NCBI RefSeq assembly: GCF_030272615.1
Contig: NC_081405.1
Location: forward strand, 309,101,374-309,165,373
Direction of reading: 5' to 3'
From: Cryptomeria japonica
Lineage: Eukaryota; Streptophyta; Pinopsida; Cupressales; Cupressaceae
DNA length: 64,000 nucleotides
Shown here: one piece after another, positions 1 through 11,288 of the stretch
How positions within the stretch are numbered: position 1 is the stretch's first letter
Layout of the letters: each line of letters starts with the position of its first letter
Translations under genes and position numbers: made by a program
The notes under the pieces: generated by a model
Told to the model about the DNA's origin: nothing
The model's input: only the letters and a program-made list of their open reading frames with translations
Databases searched by the model: none

Positions 1-847
1 AATATTTATTGTGGGAGGCCAATAATTATTGTTAAAAGGAACAAATATATAATTGTATGAGCGAAAATTTTTACTTCGAAGGAAAAATTATTTAAATGTA
101 TTGGCAATTTTTATCCACCGCTTGAAAATTATTTAAATGTATTGGCGAATATTTTGTTATTTATGGTATAATATATAATTCATTGGCGATTTCATAAATT
201 CATTGCCATTAATAGACAAGGCACATCACATCACATCAGTACATCACATCACATAATACATTGAGTCTAGACTCTGCACAATGTATCAATAAGCGCGGCC
301 TCTTTGACACGTAAAGGGTGACACATACCTAAAATCTATCAATGATTTTAAACCGTTCGATGATCTTATATCAATGGCTGAAGTTTTATTTCAGCCCAAT
401 TTTTTGAAGAGAACATAGCTCACCAGAAAGTGCCCAGAATGGAATTGGATTCAATAGACACGTATCAAATGTCATGAATCACAATCCATAATTTCGTTCA
501 TTTAATATATATCTTTTCACTTATGGCAATCCACTCTGTCCCCATGACTTCCAATGTGATACTTGCCAATTTGGTACTAGTTCATGGCTATTTACAATTT
601 CGCACACTCGTGCATTTATGGGAAAGATTTGTAGAGATACGAAAGATTTAAAATTTTTTATAGCAGTTAATACTGTTAAAGAAGTAATTATTACAATCAA
701 GAGCTTCAACAATTTATATATGATCTCTGCTTCTTTCATCTTCAATTAGCCTTTACCATTTAGTAGATAAATCGTTAGAGCTCATGGTATTTTAGGTTTA
801 TAGGCTCACTGCTCAGGTTGTTTAATTTGTTAATCTGTTTTCTCAAG
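1..847. other. AT-rich spacer, nothing recognised
   Basis: No coding frame, RNA gene or repeat structure could be supported here. The only pattern seen is a short run of repeated CACATCA words near 225-255. Small open frames in the stretch have no recognisable motifs and are treated as chance. Confidence 0.5.
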
Positions 848-1420
848 ATGGACACTCTCATCCACTTGAGAAGCATTTCTGCAGAGGACCAGAGGGCCTT
901 TCTAGGCTGCGTTAGAGACCAACCCTCTAATCAGTCTGCAAGGAGGTTGGGTCATTCACCAATGAAGTTGTGTGGATGGTGCTGGGTAGAGAATTTCTGC
1001 AAAATGAAAATAGGTACCATGTTAACACGAACATTACATCTCGCTTCTTAGCATCTCTTCTGGACTTGGGAGGAGACAAGGTGGATATGCTGATGTTGTT
1101 GAGGAAGGTTTTTAAGGAAGACTTCCTTGGAGATGACATTACTCTTGTTGTTCTTGCAGAAGTAGGGGTGGGGATCCCTTGGGCGAGTGATTTATCCAAA
1201 CTTCTCCTCCCTGAACAAACACTGCCAGTGGCCAGGCAACCATTTCTCCTAAACCTGAATGCAGAGAAACTGACGCGTCATAAAAAATGGGCACGGATTG
1301 GCGGGGACTTCCTCCGGAAATAGTTCCTCCTGGACAACTTTCCAAACTACATGTGGCTTGAAGAATTCTCTCAGCTTATGCTGCCTGAAGAATTCTACAT
1401 GGAAGGAGGGCTAGATTCAT
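848..1420 (+). pseudogene. Unidentified decayed coding remnant
   Basis: I do not recognise this protein. A frame opens at ATG 848 (MDTLIHLRSISAEDQ) and then shifts near 950 into the frame of 970-1323, which holds a leucine-rich segment (SRFLASLLDLGG, then VDMLMLLRKVF). After the stop at 1321 the same frame continues for about 30 codons (FPNYMWLEEFSQLMLPEEF) to a second stop near 1420. Base composition is richer in GC than the surrounding spacer, which suggests former coding sequence. It could be an exon remnant of a host gene or part of a transposon protein. Sequence alone does not decide. Confidence 0.35.
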
Positions 1421-1424
1421 AGGG

Positions 1425-2061
1425 AAAAATTGTAAACAATTCCACTACCTGTAGTTTTTTTTTCCTATGTCCTTGAACCCTAATAGGCTGAGTGCCAGAG
1501 GCTCACTCATTTTGGCTTTTAAGTTTTTGGGGGACTCAAGTCTCTGACAAAAAAAGTGTAAATTTCAAAAGCATAAATAATTTAATGATAATTTTTCAAA
1601 TTCCAGTTTGTTTCACTTTGCCTCTTACATTCTTATGGATATAAAAATGCTTTCTGTGATTCTATTTCATTTTTATTAATTAATTTCTTTCAAATGCTTT
1701 TTGTATATGAGCTACCGGCTACGTTATTTCAATTATTTGTTAAACAATGGAAATAAATTTAATACCATGATCTTTTTTATGTAATGCTATAAAAAAAAAA
1801 TTCAATTCATTCCATTAATTATTTGTACATTGATTATGGTTGATTATAATTTTATAAATATATACTATTACTATATAGTCATTCAAAATACAAAATTTCA
1901 AAAGTTGCAAGATACAAAAGTTTATCGGTCAAGGTTTTTTCATTCAATTAATTGAAACGTTTCAAGATACAAAATTTGTCCACAGCTTATAGCAAGCAGA
2001 CAAAAAAACTAGTTCATTGCTGATAGGCCGCTCACTCAGTCTCACTATCCCCCTGGTCCTC
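1425..2061. other. AT-rich spacer, nothing recognised
   Basis: The stretch is low-complexity and AT-rich with several poly-A and poly-T runs. No gene, RNA or clear repeat was seen. Confidence 0.5.
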
Positions 2062-2733
2062 CTAGTCCCTTCCCTCCTCAGAGGTTGATGCTTTGGCTTT
2101 CCCTTTTGCCGCTTCAGCTTTCATTTTTGGAATGCAATTTAGGAACCTGAAGTCAGGGTTGCCCTCCAAGCTTGCTAGTAGCTATATGGCCCTTCCTTCT
2201 TCAACCCTATCTCTCAATGCCCTACCAACCTCCATCCTTGCCACCACATGCAAAGCATTCAGGACTTCACCCACCCTCGTTAATTTAACAAAGAGTTTCA
2301 TCACTTCCCACCTCACTCGGGCTCATTCACGGCACTGGTATTTGATTTCATCCTCTGGGCCATGAATAAAAGGAAGCAATTCCTCCTGGTCATCCCCTTC
2401 CATAATTCGAATGCCAACTCCCGGCACCACCCACTCCAAGATTAAATCCAGGTTAATCAAAAACTCCCCATCAATCAATTTGACCAATGTCAGTTTTACC
2501 TTTTCCAGCTCCAGTTCAAATTCACAGGCCCATGCCATAATCCGAGAGTAAACCTCCATGTTAGTTCGATACTGGTGACTGATATGTGCCACCTCCTCCA
2601 CAAGCATCAGTCAAGTTGCTGCCCACAACTTCTCCTCCTTAAACCTGAATAGTCCTTGCATTCGTTTATCAGATACTTTGCCCAAAAAGGGCACCAACTT
2701 CTTGTCTATTTGAAGTGTGAAATTGGCCTCCAT
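2062..2733 (-). pseudogene. Unidentified protein, about 223 residues, with three in-frame stops
   Basis: One reading frame runs from ATG at 2733 to TAG at 2062-2064. It is broken only by stops at 2611-2613, 2323-2325 and 2182-2184, with no frameshift. The middle is strongly charged (FELELEKVKLTLVKLIDGEF), with a hydrophobic stretch LDLILEWVVPGVGIRIM. The C-terminus is basic and alanine-rich (PKMKAEAAKGKAKAS). I do not recognise the family. The preserved frame over 224 codons is strong evidence of a recently inactivated coding sequence. It may belong to a transposon-associated family, since no intron or host-gene neighbour is evident. Confidence 0.5.
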
Positions 2734-3372
2734 TGTCTTATAGAAGGTATGATTCTATGAACTACGAACTACAGATTTGTTCTGCACTTGCAGCTGCTTC
2801 AAAGCAAAAAGTGGTACACAGATGAAAAGGTAAAAAAATTTGCCTCTGTCTTAACTCTTATTGGTCGGGTAATGAATGTGCACAATAAGACATTAATGCC
2901 ATGAGATCACAAAAAAGATTTCCTGCCATCCTCCCCTTCTTCCTTTCGTGCGGCATGCCGTAGACAACTCCTTGTGCAACAATTAATCACCACCTTGGCA
3001 TTTGTACTTTCCAAATTTTCTCGCCTTAACAGGTTGAGGACTGTAGTTGCACATTTTTTTAAATTAATAGACTAAATTTATGTTGAAATTTTATATATAT
3101 TTTTAAACTATTTTTGAAAATGATATATCGTAAACATATTTTCAAAGAATTTTTTTAAACGTTAAATTAATATTTTAGATTTAATATTGAATGTTTTCTT
3201 TTTAATATTAAACTTTTACCTTTCAAATTGCAGATCAAAATTTATATTTTTATTTAGTTATTTGTTTTATTCTAGAAACTAAGTTTCATGTTTAATACTA
3301 TTTTTGAATTTAAAATTTTTACAAATAATATTAACATTATTTTTAATAGTTATCTCAAACTATTGTCCAATG
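2734..3372. other. AT-rich spacer
   Basis: No coding or RNA feature was seen. 3040-3370 is made up largely of T- and A-rich words such as TTTAATATT. Confidence 0.5.
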
Positions 3373-4450
3373 CCCGAAATTGAACATTTTAAATTTAATT
3401 AAATAGAATTATGTGAAAGTCTACACTCAATACTTATAGTCTATGACTCTATAGACTATAAATCTCTTTTTCGGGAGGAATTTTAAAATGATTTAGTAGA
3501 CTTTAAAAACAGACTAGAAAAGTAACGAGTATGGTGATGTCCCAGAAAAAATGGCAAAAGTCGTGGGACCCACTTCATCGAAAAATAGGTACCATCGACC
3601 GTTGGATGAACAAAGATCAACGACTAGGGTGGATTTCGGCCCGAATGTGGGAAGCGAACACCTTTCTGAGAACTTTGCCCGGAATTGGACATTTTAAATT
3701 TAATTAAATATAATTAATTCTAAAAATCTCTTTTTCGAGTGGAATTTTAAAATGATTAAATAGACTAAAAATCAAACCGGAAAAGTGACGAAAGTATGGT
3801 GACGTGCCAGAAAAATGGCAAAAGTCGTGGGACCCACTACATCTTAAAACAGGTAAGATTGACCCATGACCGTTGGATGAACAAAGATCAATGGCTAGGG
3901 TGGATTTCGGCCCAAATGTGGGAAGTGAACACATTTGGGAGAACTTCGCCCAGAATTGGACATTTTAAATGTAACTAAATACAATTAAGTCTATAAAGCT
4001 TTTTTTCGGGCGAAGGTTTAAAATGATTAAATAGACTAAAAATCAAACTGGAAAAGTGACACAAGTATGGTGACGTGCCTGAAAACTGGCAGAAGTGATG
4101 GGACCCATGATAACTGACAATAGGTACCATCGTCCGTTGGATGAGCAAAGATCAACAGCTTAGGGTGGATTTCAGCCTGAATGTGGGAAGTGAACAAATT
4201 TGGGAGAACGTCGCCCGGAATTGAAATGTTTTAAATTTAATTAAATTTAAGTAAGTCTATAAAGCACTTTTTCGGATAGAAGTTTAAAATTATTAAAAAG
4301 ACTTAAAAAACTCACCCATAAAGTCACAATAGGTACCTTGGTCCCTCGTCCATTGGATGAGCAAAGATCAACGGCTTAGTGTGGATTTCAGCCCGAATGT
4401 GGGAAGTGAACACATTTGGGAGAACTTCGCCCGGAATTGAACGTATTACA
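3373..4450. repeat. Tandem array of about 270 bp units, about 4 copies
   Basis: The sequence following CCCGGAATTG (variants CCCGAAATTG, CCCAGAATTG) recurs at about 3373, 3679, 3950, 4214 and 4430, giving spacings of about 306, 271, 264 and 216 bp. Each unit also carries GTGGGACCCAC, TAGGTACCATCG, CGTTGGATGAACAAAGATCA and GGTGGATTTCGGCC in the same order. The first unit is longer and the last is shorter. Copies are diverged but easily aligned by eye. Short open frames inside are not conserved between units, so this is a non-coding tandem repeat. Confidence 0.9.
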
Positions 4451-4456
4451 TTTAAT

Positions 4457-4655
4457 GTCCTCAGAAATTTAGAATTTATACTGAAGTATTGAATGTTTTG
4501 TCCTTCGGCATCAAATAATTAATAATAATTAATAAAATTACAACATGATTCTTATTGTCCTCGAAATTTATACTGAAGTAATGAATGTTTTGTCCTTCGG
4601 CATCGAATAGTTATTAATAGTAATTAATAAAATTACAACATGATTCTTGATATTT
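4457..4655. repeat. Tandem duplication, about 100 bp unit
   Basis: A block beginning TGTCCTC and containing TTTTGTCCTTCGGCATC, then AATTAATAAAATTACAACAT, occurs twice, about 100 bp apart. It directly follows the 270 bp array. Confidence 0.85.
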
Positions 4656-4976
4656 TGCCCTTTAGGTTTTACTTTTCTACTTTTTAGAGTTTTCAAAATA
4701 AGAGACTCGTAAATCATAATCGTCTTTCATTTCTTGGATAAACCTATAAATTGAGGGAGATTTAGAAACAACTACTAGATTGAGGAATGCAAGTTGCAAT
4801 AGAGACTGTCTATGCCAATCTAGTGAAATAGAAATTCCAATTTCTGGGTAAAATCTAGAACACCTACATCCCACCTTTTTTGCTTTTGGTAATCTCATGG
4901 TCCAATTTGAGGGTTTGCATTTTCAGGTTTTTATCTAGCTGCCTAGCATTATTTTGAATTATTAACAATAATAGTG

Positions 4977-6390
4977 ATGGGGAAAATGGGAAGCAGTAGT
5001 TCAACAAGAAACCAAGTGAAAAACAAAATGTACCTAAGCGAACTGGTTAAAACACTAGGTTTCACTGATGAATACCATGATATTTATGACCCTGCTATCC
5101 ATGGTGAAAGCGTATCATAGATATTAGATATACATTGTCTAGTAAGGCGTCAGATGCATCCAGGGCAAAATTTTCTGTTTTCAACCCAATGTTACAAAAA
5201 ATAACAAATAAAATCGCATCGTGGGATGTTGGATTGGGAAGCATGGTGTTACCTGAAGTATTCCCTTGCCCTGATTTTGTCACGGTCTGCACCAAAAATT
5301 ATGATGAAGATAAAAAAGCAATTGTTAAGAAAAATACAAAAGAGGAAATTCTATCCATAAACGAGGGAGAATTTTCTCGTTTGTTGAACCTAGAATTTGA
5401 AGCCCAAAATTCAAACGTCCAAATTGACCTTGAAAAGCTGGTAGGGAATTATGGGAGTCTTGATCCAAGTCGCAGAGATTCATTTATCAAAGGTCTAATA
5501 AAGATTGGTACTGGTATTGTGTTGGATCAGAATCATAAGCCTCCTTATGATTCTAAAATTTGTGTTCCATGGGTTGAGGACAGTATTTCCTTGCTGTCAT
5601 TTTGCCTGGGATTAGAAAATGATAGGGAAGTGGGTGCAAGCCTTCTTGAAATGATTTATAATATCCATTGTGCAAGTCAGCCAGTAAGAGATAATTTTAT
5701 TGATCACATTGTAAAATCCATGCAAAAACAATTACTTATGATCAAAAAAGGTTCTTGTAAGACATTTAGGTTCCCATCCTACTTGTGCTATCTCCTTCTA
5801 TCCAAGTATCGCGCAATATTTGAGACCAACAAGCTTCAAATTGTGAGCTATAAGATTGATGAGAAGACTGGGAAGAGAACAAACTGTCCAATATATGATT
5901 GGAACCCAAAGATAAGGATGCATGATAACAGAAAGAACTAAAACCATTTTGTAGACTTCTTTTTGGCACCAATGTATAATGAAATTACAAGCACTCCAAT
6001 GCCTAGGTTGCCTATGTCTTGTAGAGATTGCTTTCAACTCGGAAGTCAAATAGAATTGGCTGACTGGTTCTTCATGGAAGAATTCACTATGTTAAGGTTT
6101 TACGGATTGGCAGTAAAACCATACAGACTTCCAATACATGTGACAGAGAGGGTATTTGCATTAGAGTATGTACGGAAATTGGAGAGCACAGATAGGCACT
6201 TCCATGGTCAGCAAAAGAAGAGCATATTTCCTTCCTTGCCTTTCTCATGTGGAGGGTTCACATTTGAGAGAAAAGCATTCATTGTGGCACATGATTTCTT
6301 GACAGTTTTTAACTTTGGTGACGAGGGTCTCTGGCAGTATGATCCAATCAGTGTAGTTCAAGCAAGGCTTAAGAAAAATGGGAACTCTTC
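4977..6390 (+). pseudogene. Unknown G-patch/coiled-coil gene, 5' part, interrupted by an LTR element
   Basis: The frame starts at ATG 4977 (MGKMGSSSSTRNQ), shifts by one near 5115, then runs from about 5126 to 6390 with a single stop at 5939-5941. It encodes roughly 460 residues of globular-looking sequence: KEEILSINEGEFSRLLNL, then SLLSFCLGLEN, FRFPSYLCYLLLSKY and WFFMEEFTMLRFYGL. I do not recognise the domain. The layout (an 'INEGEFSRLLNL' helix followed by a helical block ending in PSYL.YLLL) resembles proteins often labelled 'putative plant transposon protein', but that is only a weak inference. At 6390 the LTR element inserts. The frame continues in register at 19300 after removing the 5 bp target duplication, so 4977-6390 and 19295-22191 are one gene. 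Confidence 0.7.
6386..6390. repeat. Target-site duplication TCTTC (left)
   Basis: TCTTC directly precedes the left LTR and is repeated at 19295-19299 directly after the right LTR. Five base pairs is the usual length for Ty3/Gypsy insertions. Confidence 0.95.
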
Positions 6391-8051
6391 TGTGTGGGGG
6401 AAAAAGCGAGACTAGGTTATCATGCCCTAATCCTACCTCTTGTCACACATTACGGAATACGAAAGAGCCTAGAGATATCGCACAATTGGCTACTTCTTTT
6501 TGTGAAAGAGAGAGCCACGGGATATCTATGAGGATTTCTATTCCCTTGTTGAAATTGTAAGATCAAGTAATGCAAGTTCAAACCCTAATCCCAAAATGCA
6601 AGTATGAACTAATAACGAGATTGCAGAATTGAGATTAAACAATGAACAACTGTAAATACAAGGATGAAATAAGAATGCAGATGTGTAGCCGGAGTCAAAA
6701 TCGGACTGAAAATGTTCGGGACGGGGGCGCGGGTGCCACTGTCCTGAAAACTGCACCGGAAACTGCTGTTCTGCACTCTGGAACACTGTCGGAAAGCTGT
6801 CTGAAAGCTGTCTGTCCGAAGGACCAGGGCGCCCAACGCCTCTGTCCCAGGGACCAAGGTGCCCAGCGCCCCTGTCCTGGTAGGACCAGGGCGCCCAGCG
6901 CCCCTGTCCCAGTCTTCTGCTCTGCAATTTGATACAGAGTGTTGTCTCGACCTTCTCTCTCCAGATCTGTAACCCGCGGCGTCGTCTGAATCCTGAAACC
7001 TGCAATGATATCTAAAAAAGGGTGTATGGGCGGCTATATAGGGTTTTGCCTTAGTCAAACCCCCACTTCGGTGATTTCCACCTCCACGAATAGCCAAGTT
7101 GTTTTGTAAAATGTATTGTGTGTGCAGACCTAGTGTGTATGCAAGGTCCTAAAATGCAAGAAAGCAAACTAGAGCAACCTAGAAAGTAAACCCTAATTGC
7201 TTGTAAATGATAACGTAAATGCTCTAAATCAAGATGCAAAGTGATCTAAAGCATGAATAAATGATGTATTGAAGCTTATGTAAAGACATGAAAACAACAT
7301 GAAATCATACCCAACCCTCAAGGGAGGAGTACAAGCCAATCTTCAGTCGGTAATCTCCTATTGTTCTTCAATGTCTTCCAAGCCCTAAGTGGATGAATGA
7401 ATTTGATAGATGCTTGATAGAAGGATGTTGAATGTTGTTGAAGTCTTCAAAGATCTGCTCTTTCGCTGCATATGAAGTTCCTGAAAACAAAAATCCGATC
7501 CTTTCAAATGAAGAAAGAGAGCTCTTATGTATGAAACCCTAGGTCGCAATTTCGTCTTTTAGCCGACCTAGAGATTGAATATCCCACCAATTTCTTGGGG
7601 TTAAGCTTTATTTTATGATTGGATTGCGCTCCTAAAATTTTGGGAAAAATGTCCGGGACCGTGTGCACTCCGGGCGCCACAGTCCTGACAACTTTTCACC
7701 AAATTTTCAGGGCCGTCAGATATGATGATTTTAGAGAGAATCCCGAAGTTACAGGTGATTTCGAGATGTTTTGACCCCCGAAATCAAGCCCCCAAGCTCA
7801 GAATAGGGCCTAATTAGGGTTTTTGATTAAGTGATGTATTGGAGGAATAAAATGAAAGGGGCATGCTTTAATGAAAAGGCCCAACTTTGTGATGTGGAAA
7901 ATGGTGAAATAGAACCTTTAGACCTAATTAATTCGATTAATTAAGTGCTAAAGGAGAAATGCCATGCAAAGTGCAACTGCGCCAAGGCGGGTGCTAAACT
8001 AGGTGTTAAATTGTACTGCTTTAGCAAGTGCGTACAATTTATGACGTTACA
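6391..8051 (-). repeat. Left LTR (3' LTR of the minus-strand element)
   Basis: The LTR aligns base for base with 17634-19294, with about 50 substitutions by my count. It contains GC-rich repeats of the type GGCGCCCAGCGCCCCTGTCC at about 6822-6912. A TATA-like palindrome CTATATAG lies near 7033-7040, reading the same on both strands. The small open frames within are not coding. Confidence 0.95.
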
Positions 8052-8066
8052 TTTAGCCCCCACTTT
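8052..8066 (-). other. Polypurine tract of the LTR element
   Basis: Read on the minus strand, AAAGTGGGGGCTAAA directly abuts the TGTAAC start of the 3' LTR. Position and composition fit the plus-strand priming site. Confidence 0.85.
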
Positions 8067-8794
8067 AGCGGTCATATGAGTACTACGTGCATATGCAAGC
8101 TAAAGTACAGAAAGTAAACATTATTTGAAAAAGGATATATCCATAAGTTGTCAGACGAAGCCCCCAGCGGCATCTGCAGTACACAGTTAGGAACCGCACC
8201 CTACAAAACACACGTTAGATCACAAAAATCACCTAATGCTTACTAAGGAAAGTGATGAAATCTGTGAGTAGCTGTATGCCCCCCCTGTTTCGACTTGCTT
8301 ATTAGGGAGGTGAAACAGGGTAGCATGTTTACTTACGACAAATTGTGTAAGAGAGTATTGATGAGGGATGTTCACTGAAAAGGCTTCATTAGAGCACTTT
8401 TTGGAACATCCCGAGAGTAGGGGAATGAAAATACGATTCCTATGCAACAAACAGTTCGAAAATCGCATCTCCCAAACTCAAGTTATGATGAAATGAGTGA
8501 AAGAGAAAAATTAGGGTTTTGGAAATAAAGGTACAGGAATGAACGTATATACCTTGAAAGAGACACTTGCATTTGTCACTTTGTTGATTCTGAGTACTGT
8601 TCATTGCAGCGGAGCCCACATAGCTATCATCATGCCTTCATGATGACCGGAGCGTCCTACGAGGGTTGAGATCCTACGCCAGGCCGTGATTGACGACGAG
8701 CCACTGGACGAGGTCAGTTGACTAAACTTTGACTTTTGATTTTCTGCATTTTGACTTTTCTGTGATCGTATGCGGGCCCTGAAGGCTGACCTGG
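8067..8794. other. Internal non-coding region of the LTR element
   Basis: No supported frame on either strand. It lies between the polypurine tract and the minisatellite and probably serves as the upstream region of the plus-strand PMD gene. I could not identify a promoter with confidence. Confidence 0.5.
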
Positions 8795-9040
8795 GGCCCA
8801 CCCAGGGTGCCATGGTCCCTGTGGGGCGCCCTGGTCCCCCCAGGGCGCCATGGTCCCTGACAAGGGTGCCATGGTCCCTTCAGGGCGCCATGGTCCCTGA
8901 CAAGGGTGCCATGGTCCCTTCAGGGCGCCATGGTCCCTGACAGGGTGCCATGGTCCCCTCAGGGCGCCATGGTCCCTAACAGGGCGCCATGGTCCCTAAC
9001 AGGGCACCATGGTCCCTGACAGGACACTATGGTCCCCAAT
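8795..9040 (+). repeat. GC-rich minisatellite, core AGGGCGCCATGGTCCCTGAC, about 12 copies
   Basis: The roughly 20 bp core recurs head to tail with minor variants (AGGGTGCCATGGTCCCTTC). Alternating variants give a 40 bp higher-order unit at 8860-8960. The array lies upstream of the antisense PMD gene. A related GGGCGCCACGGTCCCGAC occurs once in each LTR (near 7672 and 18916). Confidence 0.95.
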
Positions 9041-9144
9041 CAGGGCTTGGCGAGGGGTTTCAGGACTAGCACACGATGTTCGACAGTTTGCATTAGCGAT
9101 TTTGATCATCGAGTACTGATTATGGTTATGTTTTTGTGTTGTAG

Positions 9145-11288
9145 GGCCTTCTGTACATGAGAGAGCATACAGTGGGACATATTCTTCGCAGTTTATGAGA
9201 TCAAATTCCACGGCTTACTCAGTCAGAGAGAGACACACTGTCGATAGTAGGATTATGGTATGTGATCCTCATGCCAGCCATTCGGTTCCATCCTGTGATG
9301 CTGATGGCATTGATGGAGCGATGGGATCCTGACACATGCACATTTCATCTTCCAGTAGGGGAGCTGACAGTCACACTCGAGGATGTGTACCGTATACTTC
9401 GTCTTCCTATCAGAGGAGCGACTGTTACATACGCGACTGATCGGTCAGCGGAGGATCATCAGAGAGAGCAGGTGTATTGCATAGGGAGAGTCATGCCGAG
9501 CGAGACGAGAGGTCGCATCATGGTCAGCTGGCTCTTACATCCTACAGGGGAGGTACCCCTTCTAAGACGCCTTATGATAGCCATCATAGCACTAGCCATC
9601 TGCCATAATGGGCGAGGGACACACATGCATGGGGGTCTCACATGGTGTATCAGAGCGATGGAGAGACACAAGAGAGTGTATGCTTGGGGTCGGAGTATGC
9701 TTGCACATCTCTATCACGACCTTGAGGAGTACGTATTTGGACAAGGGTTCAGTTTGATGACATGCACACTTCTGCAGGTGTGGATTTTAGAGCACTTCAC
9801 ATGCACCAGGCCCGTCGGCTTTCCACTAAGTACAACGAGCGAGCGACCTAGGGTGTTCGCTTATCCACTTACCAGTGAGTGGAGATTTGGAGATTTGTTA
9901 TATTGGAGAGTGATTTTTGATAGACTGACAGCCGAGGTGACAGTGTGGAGACCTTACCTACGGATGCATAGACGGGATGGGATGGAGAGACTGTTAGCAT
10001 GCCTACAGAGGAACCGCCTACTGCGGGGACGATATGCACACATCATAGTCCCTTTCTACTTCGACCGAGTACGGAGGTAGTTCGGGCTAGAGCAGTGTGT
10101 TCCAGTCGATGTGCCCATCTATACTCGACACTCGCGGGTCCTTCCCAGACCTAGAGCAGTAGCGAGACCGATGATAGATGACATCGAGACTACAGACTTA
10201 GAGGGATCTGATCAGGATGTAGTCACTGACTACTCTGCAGAGCCTGGAGCACAGCGCAGGTACGTCTCATGGTTTATGAGATCATATCCAAGTCCTATCT
10301 TTCCACCAGATCATCCGACAGGCTATCCAGGCCCATGGAGACATGGAGACCAAGACGAGGACCAGGGATCCAGGTCAAAGGAGCCAGAGGAGGGAGAGGG
10401 TCATGAGGAGGTGGGAGATCCTGATCCACCTATAGGCGATCAACCCAGTGCCGAGGAGGAGGGAGATGCAGGTGATGATGCGGATGAGGACGAGGATGAG
10501 GATGACGAGGAGGATGACGAGGAGGAGGATAGAGATGATGAGGAGGAGTCGGATGCAGCTCCCCACCATTCAGGAGACGATACCATAGCTCTGGATCCAC
10601 CTCTTATTCCCCAACAGGGGGAACATGAGGTGATACGGAGACCTGTTCCTAGTACCGTCCAGCCCACACCCATCGTGCATAGATTATTCGAGCGAGGGGA
10701 GCCTAGCGGTGCCCAGGCACAGATGCTACCATATCATGATCCCTACTGGCGTGAGGGAGATCCAGGTATAGTAGTTTTATATTGATTGATTAATGTTTTG
10801 ATGATATAGAATGATACTAACAAAAAATCTGTTCTACTGCCATAGCTAATGTGCAGGAGTGGCGTTCCTTAATTCAGTAGGCAATGACAGACATTTCCAT
10901 GATAGCACAGATCCCCAGTTCCTCACAGATTGCCTATAGGCCTCAGGGGAACGCGGGTCGGCATGAGGACTTGTTTTCCCCATTCCGAGTACAGGTAGAT
11001 ATATGGAGGGAGAGAGAGAGAGTCCTATCAGAGGACCTCCAGCAGGCACGGCAGAGAGAGAGAGTCCTATCAGAGGACCTCCAGCAGGCGCGGCGAGATC
11101 TAGCAGCGGCTCAGGTCGAGGCTACCACCTATCGCGCGATCCTTATGGATAGGGATCGTAGGAGTTCCTCTCGGAGTCACTCACAGTCTGTATCGCGTTA
11201 CACACCCATGGGTCCACCTTCACGGCTAGATCAGGAGGGAGCGTCCAGTCGACACTCTCCAGCCACTAGCCCTAGGGATAGGAGATGA
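9145..11288 (+). pseudogene. Plant mobile domain (PMD/MAIN-like) gene antisense to pol, two exons, three stops
   Basis: Exon 1 (9145-10765) follows a TTGTAG acceptor and reads the PMD hallmarks ALMERWDPDTCTFHLPVGEL and TVTLEDVYRILRLPI near 9310-9410. Next comes an acidic linker of Asp/Glu runs (10460-10550). A GT-AG intron lies at 10766-10845, with ATACTAAC branch-like sequence. Exon 2 (10846-11288) is in phase and adds a coiled coil with a 14-residue duplication (RERVLSEDLQQAR, twice) and a Ser/Arg-rich tail. PMD proteins are plant nuclear proteins often carried by transposons (family knowledge). In-frame stops at 9196 (TGA), 10078 (TAG) and 10878 (TAG) each fit a single C-to-T change, so this copy looks recently dead. 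It lies head to head in the 3' direction with pol. Confidence 0.85.
10766..10845 (+). other. Intron of the antisense PMD gene, 80 bp
   Basis: The intron starts GTATAG and ends CTGCCATAG, with ATACTAAC about 30 bp before the acceptor. Removing it joins the acidic exon to the coiled-coil exon in phase (GAT CCA G|CT AAT GTG). Its presence means the gene was acquired or kept as DNA that avoids splicing in the sense direction. Confidence 0.8.

Noticed and set aside
6538-7097. Open frames on both strands inside the LTRs, also at 17781-18340
   Set aside because: They coincide with GC-rich LTR repeats, are not conserved in frame between the two LTRs, and carry no motif.
8795-9040. Regular short repeats resembling a CRISPR array
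   Set aside because: The units are head to tail without unique spacers, and the DNA is plant nuclear sequence.
10375-10673. Minus-strand frames opposite the acidic PMD linker (poly-Ser or poly-Leu/Ile)
   Set aside because: They are mirror artefacts of the GAx-rich acidic coding sequence.
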